Positions 42,461 to 52,742 of a DNA stretch of 64,000 nt are shown here, piece after piece. Every line of letters begins with the position of its first letter. Position 1 is the first letter of the stretch. Under the pieces are notes generated by a model, which had not been told where the DNA came from, searched no databases, and saw nothing but the letters and a program-made list of their open reading frames with translations. Source of the stretch: JALYUM01 sp036688685 (lineage in GTDB: Bacteria; Pseudomonadota; Gammaproteobacteria; Burkholderiales; Burkholderiaceae_D); contig NZ_JAQQPS010000017.1 in the NCBI RefSeq assembly GCF_036688685.1, positions 91,198-155,197 of the forward strand, given 5' to 3'. Both the position numbers and the translations under genes were made by a program.

Positions 42461-42540
42461 TGGTGCAGCGGAAAAGTTGCCTCACAGAATCACCTAATTT
42501 GTACAAATTTTGCACGCGAGGCTTGTGACACGCTACCGCC

Positions 42541-42594
42541 CTACTGGCATGCTGCAACGTATTCGATCAGGTCTTCCTGCTTGATGATGGTCAT
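42541..42594 (-). pseudogene. Truncated copy of the fumarase 5' end
   Basis: The second repeat copy contains a fumarase-type start and reads MTIIKQEDLIEYVAACQ then TAG (Ser12 replaced by Tyr; the last two residues are new sequence). It marks the original junction between fumarase and the UPF0114 gene upstream of it. It is not expected to be functional, though it keeps the fumarase leader. Confidence 0.85.
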
Positions 42595-42607
42595 GGCATT
42601 CTCGAAA
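42551..42607. repeat. 57-bp direct repeat, copy 2
   Basis: Same 57 bases as 41202-41258 with one mismatch (T at 42560). It ends three bases before the stop codon of the UPF0114 gene (42610-42612), so in the ancestral state that gene lay directly upstream of fumarase. Confidence 0.93.
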
Positions 42608-42609
42608 AA

Positions 42610-43221
42610 TTAATGTGACTTGGACTGGTATTGGGTGCCGGTCATGATGCGGTCGGTGTAGGCGATGGCCAGGGCCGAGAGCAGGAACACGGTATGGATG
42701 ACGGTTTGGGCGACCAGTACCTTCACTTCATAAGCCTCGGCACTGATGAACGTCTTGAGCAAATGGATCGACGAAATGCCGATGATGGCCATGGCCAGCT
42801 TGCTTTTCAGTACAGACGCATTGACGTGCGACAGCCATTCCGGTTGATCCGGATGGCCTTCCAGGTTCATCCGGGAGACAAAGGTTTCGTAGCCGCCGAC
42901 GATGACCATCACCAGCAGGTTCGAAATCATCACCACGTCGATCAGGCCCAGCACGACCAGCATGATCGTCGTTTCATTCAGTTTGTCGGGGCGATCGGCG
43001 CCGGGAACAGTGACCGCATCGAGGATGTGGCTGAGCGCTGCCTGGTTGCCCATGGCGGCGCCGATCAGGTCTTTCAGCTCGACCCAGAAGTGAAAGACAT
43101 ACACGCATTGCGCCAGGATCAGGCCCAGGTACAGCGGCACCTGCAGCCAGCGGCTGGCAAACACAACACGGTTGAGTGGCGTCATGTGGCGTGGGATTTC
43201 GGGGCGTTGATTTTCTGACAT
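42610..43221 (-). CDS. UPF0114 (YqhA/TIGR00645) family membrane protein
   Basis: The 203-residue protein has four hydrophobic segments (about 28-48, 86-108, 142-160, 172-192) and reads like the UPF0114 family: FASRWLQVPLYLGLILAQCV, IMLVVLGLIDVVMISNLLVM, VIVGGYETFVSRM and KLAMAIIGISSIHLLKTFI. Function unknown. Its stop is two bases from the duplicated fumarase leader, implying that it once formed an operon with fumarase and murI before the PEP-CTERM insertion. Confidence 0.93.
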   Translation of the reverse strand: MSENQRPEIPRHMTPLNRVVFASRWLQVPLYLGLILAQCVYVFHFWVELKDLIGAAMGNQAALSHILDAVTVPGADRPDKLNETTIMLVVLGLIDVVMISNLLVMVIVGGYETFVSRMNLEGHPDQPEWLSHVNASVLKSKLAMAIIGISSIHLLKTFISAEAYEVKVLVAQTVIHTVFLLSALAIAYTDRIMTGTQYQSKSH

Positions 43222-43335
43222 TGTTGCGTACTCCAGGAGGCAAGTTTCAACTCGGCATTTTACACCCCGGCGGCCGTGTGGTCTTCATCCGCCGCGGGTA
43301 CCATTCGCATTGTGGAAAGCTTGGTAAAATCGGCA

Positions 43336-43348
43336 ACAGGGACCCTGT
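43336..43348. promoter_or_regulatory. 13-bp palindrome upstream of acs
   Basis: ACAGGGACCCTGT is a perfect palindrome with a single central base, 74 bases before the acs ATG, in the gap between acs and the divergent UPF0114 gene. It could be an operator; no known regulator motif is recognised. Confidence 0.35.
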
Positions 43349-43422
43349 AACGCCAGCGATGTAAGGGCGCAGTAAGCGTGCACGCCTAAGGTATGCCGCA
43401 TAACGACTATAAGGAGACAATC

Positions 43423-45423
<2,001 letters not shown>

Positions 45424-45500
45424 CTCGCGCCGCCCATGATCCGCTGCCCCGACCTGCACAGGTCGTGCGGTGGCGGAACTGGACAAGGTGCGTGGGTATG

Positions 45501-45519
45501 AATGATAATGATTATCATT
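45501..45519. promoter_or_regulatory. Fur box upstream of the TonB receptor
   Basis: AATGATAATGATTATCATT is a perfect 9-1-9 palindrome and matches the classical Fur box core GATAATGATWATC. It ends 18 bases before the receptor ATG, so iron-loaded Fur should block transcription. An in-frame ATG at 45502 lies inside the box and is not the start. Confidence 0.92.
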
Positions 45520-45537
45520 CACACTCAACCTTTGCCG

Positions 45538-47646
45538 ATGTCCATTCCTTTTCGCGTCCGTCCCCTCGCTCTTTTCGTCCACCTCGCCCTCGCCGCCGTT
45601 ACCAGCGCCGCCGCCGCAGAAGCGCCGGCTGACGCCGGCGATGCGCCTGTCCCCACCGTGACGGTCAGCGCCGCGCGCGACAATGGCTTTGTGGCGCAGC
45701 ATGCCGCCTCGAGCACCAAATCGGATGCATCGCTGTACGACACGCCGCAGGCCATCTCGGTGCTTACGCGCGCCTATCTCGATGCGCGCCAGGTGACGAC
45801 CTTGAACGAAGCCATTCAAACCACCGCCGGCGTGGCGTCCGGTGGCTACGGGCGCCGTGGCTGGGACGACTACACGATCCGCGGCCAGCGTGCCTCCGAA
45901 TCGCTGTATGTCGACGGCCTGAAACTGGGCCAGAGTAATTATGTCGCGCAAGAGGTGTTTGGCGTCGACAGCATCGAGGTCGTGAAAGGCCCGGCCTCGA
46001 TCAACTTCGGCCAGATGCAGCCGGGCGGCATCGTCAACATGATCAGCAAACGGCCGCGCGCGCGCGCGTTCAACGAAGTCGGTTTCACCGTTGGGAATTA
46101 CGGCTATCGCCAGGCCAGCTTCGATCTCGGCCGCCCGCTCGATGCCGCGCAGGGCAAGGCCGCCTTGCGTGTGGCCGGCATGCTGTCGAACGCGGACGAT
46201 GCCACCGACGCCGTCTGGTACAAGAACCGCTACCTGGCGCCCTCGCTGTCGCTCGACCTGGGGCCGCGCACCGACTTCACGCTGCTGAGCGCGTTCAACC
46301 AGCGCCAGTACCTGCGCCAGCAAGGCATTCCCGTGCTGGCCTCGCTGCTGGCCGCGCCCGGCAAGGCGGCGCCGCGCAGCCTGTTCACGAGCGACCCGAG
46401 CGTCGGCCCCTACAACGCCATCCAGCGCACCATCGGCTACGCGCTGACCCATCGTTTCGATTCCGGCTGGACGCTGCACCAGAACCTGCGCCTGCTCGAC
46501 CTGACGCTCGACGGCGCCCTGGTGAACGTGACCGGCGCGGTGCAGGCCAACGGGAATATCGCCCGCAACGTGCTGTTGCAGGATATCGGCGAACGCTCGG
46601 CCGCGCTCGACACCTATGCCGCGCGCGCGTTCCTGTTCGGCGCCACCTCGCACACGGTCATGGCAGGGGTCGACATCAATCGCGATAACGCCCGTACCAC
46701 CAGCCTGCGTTGCGCGATCGGTGCGCTCAATGTGTACGCCCCGGTGTACGGCAAGGCCTACAGCGCCTGCGCGACCCAGACCAACGAGAAAAACGAACTG
46801 TCGTATGTCGCCGTGTACCTGCGCGACCAGATCCGCTTCAACGAGCGATGGATGCTCAATCTCGCCGCGCGCCACGACCGCGCCACCACCACCTTGCGCC
46901 TCCTGACACCCGGCACGGCGACCGACCAGGACAGCCACGCCAGCACCGGCAACGTCGCCCTGCGCTACCAGGCCACCCCGAACCTGGCACCCTACCTTAG
47001 TTACGCCACGTCGTTCCTCCCGGTGGCTGGTTCCGACATCGCGCAAAACCCGTTCAAGCCGGAGCAGGGCAAGCAGGCCGAACTAGGCGTCAAGTTCCAG
47101 ACCACCGACCAGCGCTTCGGCGCGACGCTGGCCTACTACGCTTTGCGACGCACGAATGTCACCGTGTCCGACCTGAACAACACCGGCTACAGCGTGCAGG
47201 TGGGCGAGCAGCGCAGCGAAGGTTTCGAAGCGGAACTGGTGGCGAACCTGCGCAACGGCTGGGATCTCAGCGCGGCCTTTTCGACGGTCGACGCGCGCAC
47301 CACCGACGACACCACCGCCGCGAATATCGGCAAGCGCATCCAGAACGTGCCGGGGCGCAGCAGCAGCCTGCTGGCCAACTACCAGTTCGACGGCGCGCTG
47401 GCAGGTTTGCGCGCCGGTGTCGGCGTGCGCCATGAGAGCGACAAGACCAGTCCCGCGGTCACCTTTTCCGTGCCGGCCTACACCGTGGCCGATGCGAGCC
47501 TGCGCTACGAGGGCCGCGGATACAGCGTGATAGCCAATGTAAAAAATTTGTTTGGCAAGGATTACTACGCGGGTGTGCTGAGTGCGAACATGATCGGGGT
47601 GGGTGACCCGCGCACGATCATGGTGAGGACGGTGTTTGACTTCTGA
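45538..47646 (+). CDS. TonB-dependent siderophore receptor
   Basis: Outer-membrane receptor for ferric siderophores, 702 residues: signal peptide (about 1-27, ending in AAAA), a TonB-box-like PTVTVSA, plug domain (SLYDTPQAISVLTRAYLDAR, YTIRGQRASESLYVDGLKLG, VEVVKGPASI-type segment IEVVKGPASINFGQMQPGG) and a 22-strand barrel ending in VRTVFDF with a terminal Phe, as for outer-membrane proteins. The region with two Cys (RCAIG, YSACATQ) is probably an external loop. A Fur box overlaps the promoter region. No siderophore synthesis or transport genes are nearby. Confidence 0.94.
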   Translation: MSIPFRVRPLALFVHLALAAVTSAAAAEAPADAGDAPVPTVTVSAARDNGFVAQHAASSTKSDASLYDTPQAISVLTRAYLDARQVTTLNEAIQTTAGVASGGYGRRGWDDYTIRGQRASESLYVDGLKLGQSNYVAQEVFGVDSIEVVKGPASINFGQMQPGGIVNMISKRPRARAFNEVGFTVGNYGYRQASFDLGRPLDAAQGKAALRVAGMLSNADDATDAVWYKNRYLAPSLSLDLGPRTDFTLLSAFNQRQYLRQQGIPVLASLLAAPGKAAPRSLFTSDPSVGPYNAIQRTIGYALTHRFDSGWTLHQNLRLLDLTLDGALVNVTGAVQANGNIARNVLLQDIGERSAALDTYAARAFLFGATSHTVMAGVDINRDNARTTSLRCAIGALNVYAPVYGKAYSACATQTNEKNELSYVAVYLRDQIRFNERWMLNLAARHDRATTTLRLLTPGTATDQDSHASTGNVALRYQATPNLAPYLSYATSFLPVAGSDIAQNPFKPEQGKQAELGVKFQTTDQRFGATLAYYALRRTNVTVSDLNNTGYSVQVGEQRSEGFEAELVANLRNGWDLSAAFSTVDARTTDDTTAANIGKRIQNVPGRSSSLLANYQFDGALAGLRAGVGVRHESDKTSPAVTFSVPAYTVADASLRYEGRGYSVIANVKNLFGKDYYAGVLSANMIGVGDPRTIMVRTVFDF

Positions 47647-47652
47647 CCAGAC

Positions 47653-47768
47653 TCACCTGTTCTGGCCACCGTCCACATTTAACGTTGTGCCGGTAATGTA
47701 CGCCGCATCGAGGTGCCAACGGCGCTGGCTTGAATCGTCAAACAGATCGACCACCGGCAAGGCGGTCG
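47653..47768 (-). pseudogene. C-terminal remnant of a short-chain dehydrogenase
   Basis: On the minus strand the frame ending at the TGA 47653-47655 reads LPVVDLFDD...HLDAAYITGTTLNVDGGQNR; the YITGxTLNVDGG end is the well-known C-terminus of classical SDR enzymes. There is no upstream catalytic or Rossmann part: the frame runs into a different gene at 47769. So it is a gene fragment of about 38 codons, left from a deletion or from insertion of one of the neighbours. Confidence 0.75.
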
Positions 47769-48500
47769 TCACCTTCCCGCTTTGCCCGCCGCCGCACCGG
47801 CTACCGTGCAATCGCCCAAGCGCGTCATTTTGGTCACGGCGCTGGTACTGCGCGTCACCGCCCCCGGCGCGCCGGCTGCACCCGCTTCGGCGGCGCTCTG
47901 GCGCATTTCGGTCTTGTATTCCTCCCAGTGATCGAGCGTGTCTTGCGCGTCGGCGCGGTCTTCCGGCGTCGTGGCGTTTTTCAGCGCGGTTTCAAACATC
48001 TTGCGCTGCGCGTCGAAGTCAAGCATGCCTTTGCCGCCCTGATGCATGTCCACCTGCGTTTTTACTTCCCACGTCGTGGCATTGAGCTTGCGCACGACGC
48101 TGGTGAAATCGACGGCGTCGCATTTCGCCGTGAAGGTCGTGCCGGCGGCGCCGGTGACCACCGACGACGACTTGCAATTGGCCTTGGCATTAAGCGCCAT
48201 CGGGTTGAAGCCGCCGGCGCTGCGATCGCCGATGCAGATCTGCTGCGGCCCCTGGGCCGGAAACGTGCGCGTCGTCGGCGCGCTGCCCGGCTTCCCGGCG
48301 CGCATCGTGACGCCGCCCGCGGCAGACTGTTGCAGCGCGACCCTGGTGCCATCCTGGTAGGCATTGTTGGCATCCATGTCGACGCGGTAAAGGCCCGGCG
48401 GCGGCAGGCTGGCGTTGACGGCGGCAGGGGTGGCAGCGGGGGTGGCAGCGCCAACGCCGCCGTGCAAAGCGGCCAGGGCCAGCAAAGTCAATTTCAGCAT
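47769..48500 (-). CDS. Hypothetical exported protein at the end of the Tad cluster
   Basis: The 243-residue product has a signal peptide (MLKLTLLALAALHGGVGA), then GLYRVDMDANNAYQDGTRVA, and several Cys residues (QQICIGD, KANCKSS, AKCDAVDF, GDCTVAG) that could form disulfides. It is reminiscent of DUF3617 proteins (periplasmic, W/P-start then a Cys-containing beta domain), but I am not certain. AAGGAG precedes the ATG. It lies 11 bases after the OmpA-type gene and may close the Tad operon. Confidence 0.7.
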   Translation of the reverse strand: MLKLTLLALAALHGGVGAATPAATPAAVNASLPPPGLYRVDMDANNAYQDGTRVALQQSAAGGVTMRAGKPGSAPTTRTFPAQGPQQICIGDRSAGGFNPMALNAKANCKSSSVVTGAAGTTFTAKCDAVDFTSVVRKLNATTWEVKTQVDMHQGGKGMLDFDAQRKMFETALKNATTPEDRADAQDTLDHWEEYKTEMRQSAAEAGAAGAPGAVTRSTSAVTKMTRLGDCTVAGAAAGKAGR

Positions 48501-48511
48501 TCAGTTTCTCC

Positions 48512-49543
48512 TTAACGTACAACCATTTCGACACGACGGTTTTTGGCTCGCCCATCTTCATTGTCATTCGCCGATACCGGCGCCAGGTTGGCCACCCCGC
48601 GTGCGATCAGGCGCGTCGGTGCAATGCCATATTTGCCCGACAGCGCTGCCACCACGGCCTCGGCGCGCTTCTGCGAAAGGGTCGTGTTTGCGCCAAACTC
48701 ACCCTGGTTGTCGGTGTGCCCGACGATAAATACCTTCAGTGCCGGCGCGGCCTTCAGCACTGCCGCCATCTCGGTCAACTGGGCCGCGGAATCGTCGCGC
48801 AGCAGCGCCTTGTTGGTATCGAAGTTGACGCCGTACAGCGCCATTTTTCCGTCCCGTTTCAGGCCGGCCTCGATCGCCTTTGCGTCCACCTTCACCTTGC
48901 CCAGTTGGGTCGTCGAGGGTTCTGCCACCTGGATGAACTGGCGCACGCGGCCATCGAACGAGCCGCCGCCTGCGATGCCGATCGAGACATACGTGATGCC
49001 ATCGGGCCCGCTGCGGCGGCCGCTGTAGTAGCTGAAGTCGGGCTGGTTGCCGCTGTTGAACAGGCTGTCGGCCTGCGCGCTCGACTTGACCCACACCGCT
49101 TCGCGCGGCCGGTCGCTCATCATGGGTTGCGTGCCATCCTTGTCGCATGCGGTCAGTTCACATGCGTAGATGGGCTCAAAGCCGGCTTTGGTGAGCGCAT
49201 CGCGATAATTACGGTACACCTCCAGCGGACTGGCGCCCTTCGGTGCCACATACATGCGGTTGGCAACCTTGCCTTCGACCGACAGCAGCACGGGTTTGCC
49301 ACCCTTGGCGCTCAGGATATTGACCTTGCCGAGTGCCGTGTCGCCGTACAGGTACAGCACGGAGCCCTGGTAGCGGCCGACGACGCGGTTGTCGCTGCCG
49401 CCGGGTCGGTCGATTTCGGCCTTGTCGACGGCGGCGGCGAAGGCAGGCGCCGCCGCTGCCAGCGCACACGCCAGCAGGCTACTGCGCAGAGCGCGCCCGG
49501 CGCAACTCGGCATTGAGGGACTGGATATTTTTTTGACGGTCAT
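48512..49543 (-). CDS. DUF4892/OmpA-type outer-membrane-associated protein
   Basis: The 343-residue protein has a long signal peptide (about 1-36, ending PAFA), a DUF4892-like domain (about 37-200; LEVYRNYRDALTKAGFEPIY) and a C-terminal OmpA peptidoglycan-binding domain (about 235-343; VNFDTNKALLRDDSAAQL, VFIVGHTDNQGEFGANTTLS, NRRVEMVV). Such OmpA-family proteins often anchor surface structures to peptidoglycan; in a Tad operon a role in secretin anchoring is plausible but inferred. The start at 49543 has GAGGAG four bases upstream and lies inside the preceding gene (65-base overlap); a later ATG at 49513 also gives a signal peptide but has no ribosome site. Confidence 0.85.
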   Translation of the reverse strand: MTVKKISSPSMPSCAGRALRSSLLACALAAAAPAFAAAVDKAEIDRPGGSDNRVVGRYQGSVLYLYGDTALGKVNILSAKGGKPVLLSVEGKVANRMYVAPKGASPLEVYRNYRDALTKAGFEPIYACELTACDKDGTQPMMSDRPREAVWVKSSAQADSLFNSGNQPDFSYYSGRRSGPDGITYVSIGIAGGGSFDGRVRQFIQVAEPSTTQLGKVKVDAKAIEAGLKRDGKMALYGVNFDTNKALLRDDSAAQLTEMAAVLKAAPALKVFIVGHTDNQGEFGANTTLSQKRAEAVVAALSGKYGIAPTRLIARGVANLAPVSANDNEDGRAKNRRVEMVVR

Positions 49544-49925
49544 ACAACTCCTCGGTAAGGCGCTGCGCATCGGCAGCGGATAATTTTTCGGCACCAGGGC
49601 CCGGCTGGCTGCGCTGCATCAGGGCCGCGTATTTGCGTGCTTCGCTGTCGAGTTCCTGCTGCAGGATACCAACCCGATCGCGGTCACGCCTGTCCTGTTC
49701 AGCAGCGGCAATTTGTAGCTTCGGATCGCGCACCGCTTTCGCCGCTGGCACGGCAGCTGGTTGCGCCCCCGGCAGCTCGGCGGGCCGGGGGGCGTCGCGG
49801 TTGACGATCACCTCGATGCCCTGCTTGTCGATATAGCGCAGGGCGGAAATCTGCGCAGCGGCCTGGCCGGCGGCGCATAACAGCAGGGCGCCCGCTGCCA
49901 GGCGAAACAGGTGAAATGGCATCAT
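49479..49925 (-). CDS. Hypothetical periplasmic coiled-coil protein in the Tad operon
   Basis: The 148-residue protein has a signal peptide (MMPFHLFRLAAGALLLCAAG, cleaved after AQA), a short ISALRYIDKQGIEVIVNRDA segment that resembles DUF4124, a Pro/Ala linker and a charged coiled coil (about 75-148; DRDRVGILQQELDSEARKYA). ATG overlaps the stop of the TadE-like gene (ATGA), and its 3' end overlaps the OmpA-type gene by 65 bases, so translation is tightly coupled. Confidence 0.75.
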   Translation of the reverse strand: MMPFHLFRLAAGALLLCAAGQAAAQISALRYIDKQGIEVIVNRDAPRPAELPGAQPAAVPAAKAVRDPKLQIAAAEQDRRDRDRVGILQQELDSEARKYAALMQRSQPGPGAEKLSAADAQRLTEELYDRQKNIQSLNAELRRARSAQ

Positions 49926-50632
49926 AGATTGGACTCGAAAAAAGGCGACTGCATGCGCACCATCGCTTCACTGCGAATGATGATTCGCGGGCCGCGAAAC
50001 AGGGGATTGATGCAATTGACTGACACATTGATGCCGCCCGTGCCGAAGGGATCGCTCATGCCGTTGGCGGACAAAGCGCTTGACGTCGGCGACAGCGCAT
50101 CCACGCCGGCCGAGATCACGCGGTCCATGACCGGCACGATCAGGCGCAGGCAGTAGCTGACGCGCACATGCAGGATGTTGGCGTCCTGCACCGAGATCCT
50201 GGAACTGCTGCCCGGCGTGGTGGTGCGGTAACTGAGAGTGTCGCTGGGCAGTTCGTTGCCGCCCAGGCCGTCGAGGCGCGGGCGGCCGAAGTCGCTCAGC
50301 GCGGCGCGGGTGGGATTGAGGACGTCGAGCTTGACCATATTGGCCGCCGCAACTGTTTCGAAATTGGCCTTGGCGACTGCCTTGACATAACCGGGCATGC
50401 TCGGTTCGGTGGCAAACAGCGGCGCCAGTCCTGACGCCAGCGCCGTGCGCATCTTGCCCGCGTCGCCGTTGTTCAGCGCCCCGGCGCGCGCCGCCAGCAG
50501 CGCCGCATGGTTCAGCGTGGCCCGCGCCTGGTAGATCAGCGCGAACTGGATGATTCCGAACACCAGCATGATCAACAGCGGAAAAATGATCAGGAATTCC
50601 GTCGTCGACTGGCCGCGCCCGCGCTTATCCAT
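49922..50632 (-). CDS. TadE-like minor pseudopilin
   Basis: The 236-residue protein starts MDKRGRGQSTTEFLIIFPLL: a short basic leader, Gly, then STTEF with Glu at the pseudopilin +5-type position and a single hydrophobic helix, the TadE pattern. The remaining periplasmic part (about 45-236) has two Cys (VSYCLRL, SVNCINP) likely forming a disulfide. Pseudopilins of this kind are cut by a prepilin peptidase and needed for Flp fibre assembly. It overlaps the DUF192 gene by 8 bases. Confidence 0.88.
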   Translation of the reverse strand: MDKRGRGQSTTEFLIIFPLLIMLVFGIIQFALIYQARATLNHAALLAARAGALNNGDAGKMRTALASGLAPLFATEPSMPGYVKAVAKANFETVAAANMVKLDVLNPTRAALSDFGRPRLDGLGGNELPSDTLSYRTTTPGSSSRISVQDANILHVRVSYCLRLIVPVMDRVISAGVDALSPTSSALSANGMSDPFGTGGINVSVNCINPLFRGPRIIIRSEAMVRMQSPFFESNL

Positions 50633-50993
50633 GGAAGGCCTCCATCTTGTCGAGCACCAGCCGGTCGCCGCGGCGGATGCCGCAACGCGCTGCCATCCCG
50701 GCCGCCATTTCCAGCACGCTGTGCGCGCGCCAGTGTCCGTCGATGCGGCGCGCCGGCAGCGCCTGTGTCACTTTTAACACGGTGCCGTCGCGCTGGAGGT
50801 AGACCAGGTCCAGCGGATACCCCATGCCGATGGTGTGCACCAGCCTGCACGAACGCAGCAGCATCGCCTCGAACGCCTGCAGCGGCGCGCGGCCCAGCAG
50901 GCCCTGCATGCGCTCCAGCGCGGTCGATGCGACCATCACGTCGAGCGCTTGCGGACCGCAGCCGAGCTCAAACCGCACGGTGTGGCGCTGCAT
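50625..50993 (-). CDS. DUF192 family protein embedded in the Tad operon
   Basis: The 122-residue protein reads as a DUF192 domain: VASTALERMQGLLGRAPLQA, MGYPLDLVYLQRDGTVLKVT, VLEMAAGMAARCGIRRGDRL. DUF192 proteins are often secreted; here there is no signal peptide. It is translated from an ATG directly after the tadC stop (one base between) and overlaps the TadE gene. Function unknown, but DUF192 genes occur in other Tad loci, so a role in pilus biogenesis is possible. Confidence 0.88.
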   Translation of the reverse strand: MQRHTVRFELGCGPQALDVMVASTALERMQGLLGRAPLQAFEAMLLRSCRLVHTIGMGYPLDLVYLQRDGTVLKVTQALPARRIDGHWRAHSVLEMAAGMAARCGIRRGDRLVLDKMEAFHG

Positions 50994-50994
50994 G

Positions 50995-51879
50995 TTAAAA
51001 CGCCCCCGACTGCATGAACTTGACGGCAATGGGAAACATCAGCACCAGGAACGTCACCGGGAAAATGAATGCCACCAGCGGAAAGATCAGTTTCACTGGC
51101 GCTTCCATGGCCAGTTTTTCGGCCAGTTGAAAGCGCTCGGTGCGTCTCTGGTCGGCCTGGCTGCGGAAGGTCGGCCCCAAGCTCGCGCCCATCCGCTCGG
51201 CCTGGATCACGGCGCTGACGAAACTGGTGATCTGCGGAATGCGCACGCGCTCTTCCATGCGGCGTAGTCCTTCGGCGCGTGTCAAGCCTGAACGCAAATC
51301 GCGGATGACAAAGGCGAACTCGTTTTTCAGCGGCCCGGCCGGTCCCTTGGCCACCGCCTGGCCCAGCGCGCCGGCCATGTTCAGGCCCGCCTCGATGCCC
51401 ATCGTCAGAAAGTCGAGGTACACCGGCAGCGCCTTGACCATCAGCTTGCGGCGTTTTTTCAGCGAATCCTTGAGCCACATGCGCGGATAGATGTAACCGA
51501 ACGCCGCCGCCCCGATCGGGGCCAGTATGCTGGTCGTATCGAGCATGTCCAGCGCGAACAGCGCCAGGCCGAAAAAGGTGGCCATGCTGACCAGGCACAG
51601 CGCCAGGAATTGCGTTGGGCTCATCAGGTACAGCAGACCGGACAAACGCAGCGATTCCGACGAGCTGGCCATCATGCGCTTGGGCAGGCGCTGGCAGATG
51701 TGGTAGTCGATCAAACGCAGCAGGGGCCACAGCGCCAGCAGCCACTTCGGCAGCGGGTCGAGGTATTCGCGGTCCTCGGCCGGCACTACCGCCTTCAGGT
51801 GCATCGTGCTGTAAATGACGGCACCCGCGAACAGGACGAAGGCCACGCCCACCAGTACCGCGATCAGCAGTGATTCCAT
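50995..51879 (-). CDS. tadC: Tad pilus inner-membrane platform protein TadC
   Basis: The 294-residue GspF-type platform protein has an N-terminal TM (about 4-24), two TMs near 90-130, the cytoplasmic T2SSF domain (about 155-270; LDFLTMGIEAGLNMAGALGQ, ITSFVSAVIQAERMGASLGP) and a C-terminal TM (about 265-288). It pairs with TadB to form the assembly platform. Ten bases after tadB, one base before the DUF192 gene. Confidence 0.93.
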   Translation of the reverse strand: MESLLIAVLVGVAFVLFAGAVIYSTMHLKAVVPAEDREYLDPLPKWLLALWPLLRLIDYHICQRLPKRMMASSSESLRLSGLLYLMSPTQFLALCLVSMATFFGLALFALDMLDTTSILAPIGAAAFGYIYPRMWLKDSLKKRRKLMVKALPVYLDFLTMGIEAGLNMAGALGQAVAKGPAGPLKNEFAFVIRDLRSGLTRAEGLRRMEERVRIPQITSFVSAVIQAERMGASLGPTFRSQADQRRTERFQLAEKLAMEAPVKLIFPLVAFIFPVTFLVLMFPIAVKFMQSGAF

Positions 51880-51889
51880 GGTCGTTTCC

Positions 51890-52741
51890 TCAGACGTCGA
51901 TGTTGGTGATCTTGCTGATGAAGTGGTAACCGATCGACACCGCCACGATGATGACGGCCAGCGTGCACCAGCCGTACCATTCCGAAAACAGCGGGGCCAT
52001 CGCTTCCGGCTCCATCACGCGCAAAATCACGATCAAAAAAATCGGCAGCCCGGACATGACCATACCCTGCATCTTGCCCTGCGCCGTCAGGCTGCGGATC
52101 TTTCCTTCCATTTGCAGCTTGGCGCGGATGGTGGCCGAGATCGATTCCAGCGTTTCGGCAAGGTTGGCGCCCACCTCGCGCGCCAGCGCCATGCCTGCCG
52201 TGACCATGGCCAGATCCTGCAGCGGCACGCGGCGCTCGAGGTTTTGCAGGGCGACGCCAAAATCGGTGCCGAGCTTCATTTCGCGCAGCAGCAGCGCGAA
52301 TTCCTGCGACACCGGTGGCTGGCTTTCATTGGCCACGCTTTCCAGCGCAATTGGCAGGCTGGCGCCGGCGCGCAGGGCGCCGGTGATCATGTTCAGCGCG
52401 TCCGGTAACTGGGTTTCGAACTGGCGCAGGCGCCGGAAGGCGATGTAGCGCAGCACGTAGCGCGGCGCGATGAATGCCACGGCGCCGCAAAGGGCGACGA
52501 TCAGGATATTCCTGGTCAACAACCATGCCAGCACCGGCAGCGCAATGAGCACGCCCAGATTGATGTACAGGATGCGGTTGGAGTCCGTAAAAATGAACAT
52601 GCTCTCCAGGTCGGACTTTGCAGCGCTGGCCTGACCCTGCTGGCGGCTGTTGAACCAGCGGCTGCCGAAGCGCAGAATCATCCAGCCGATGAACATGGCG
52701 CACAAGAACACGCCGGCGACAACGAGAATCAGGCCGTCCAT
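51890..52741 (-). CDS. tadB: Tad pilus inner-membrane platform protein TadB
   Basis: The 283-residue GspF-type protein has TM1 (about 5-25), two helices (about 58-95), the T2SSF domain (about 110-235; LPDALNMITGALRAGASLPI, TAGMALAREVGANLAETLES) and C-terminal TM segments (about 220-240, 255-277). Partner of TadC; one base after the tadA stop. Confidence 0.93.
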   Translation of the reverse strand: MDGLILVVAGVFLCAMFIGWMILRFGSRWFNSRQQGQASAAKSDLESMFIFTDSNRILYINLGVLIALPVLAWLLTRNILIVALCGAVAFIAPRYVLRYIAFRRLRQFETQLPDALNMITGALRAGASLPIALESVANESQPPVSQEFALLLREMKLGTDFGVALQNLERRVPLQDLAMVTAGMALAREVGANLAETLESISATIRAKLQMEGKIRSLTAQGKMQGMVMSGLPIFLIVILRVMEPEAMAPLFSEWYGWCTLAVIIVAVSIGYHFISKITNIDV

Positions 52742-52742
52742 G

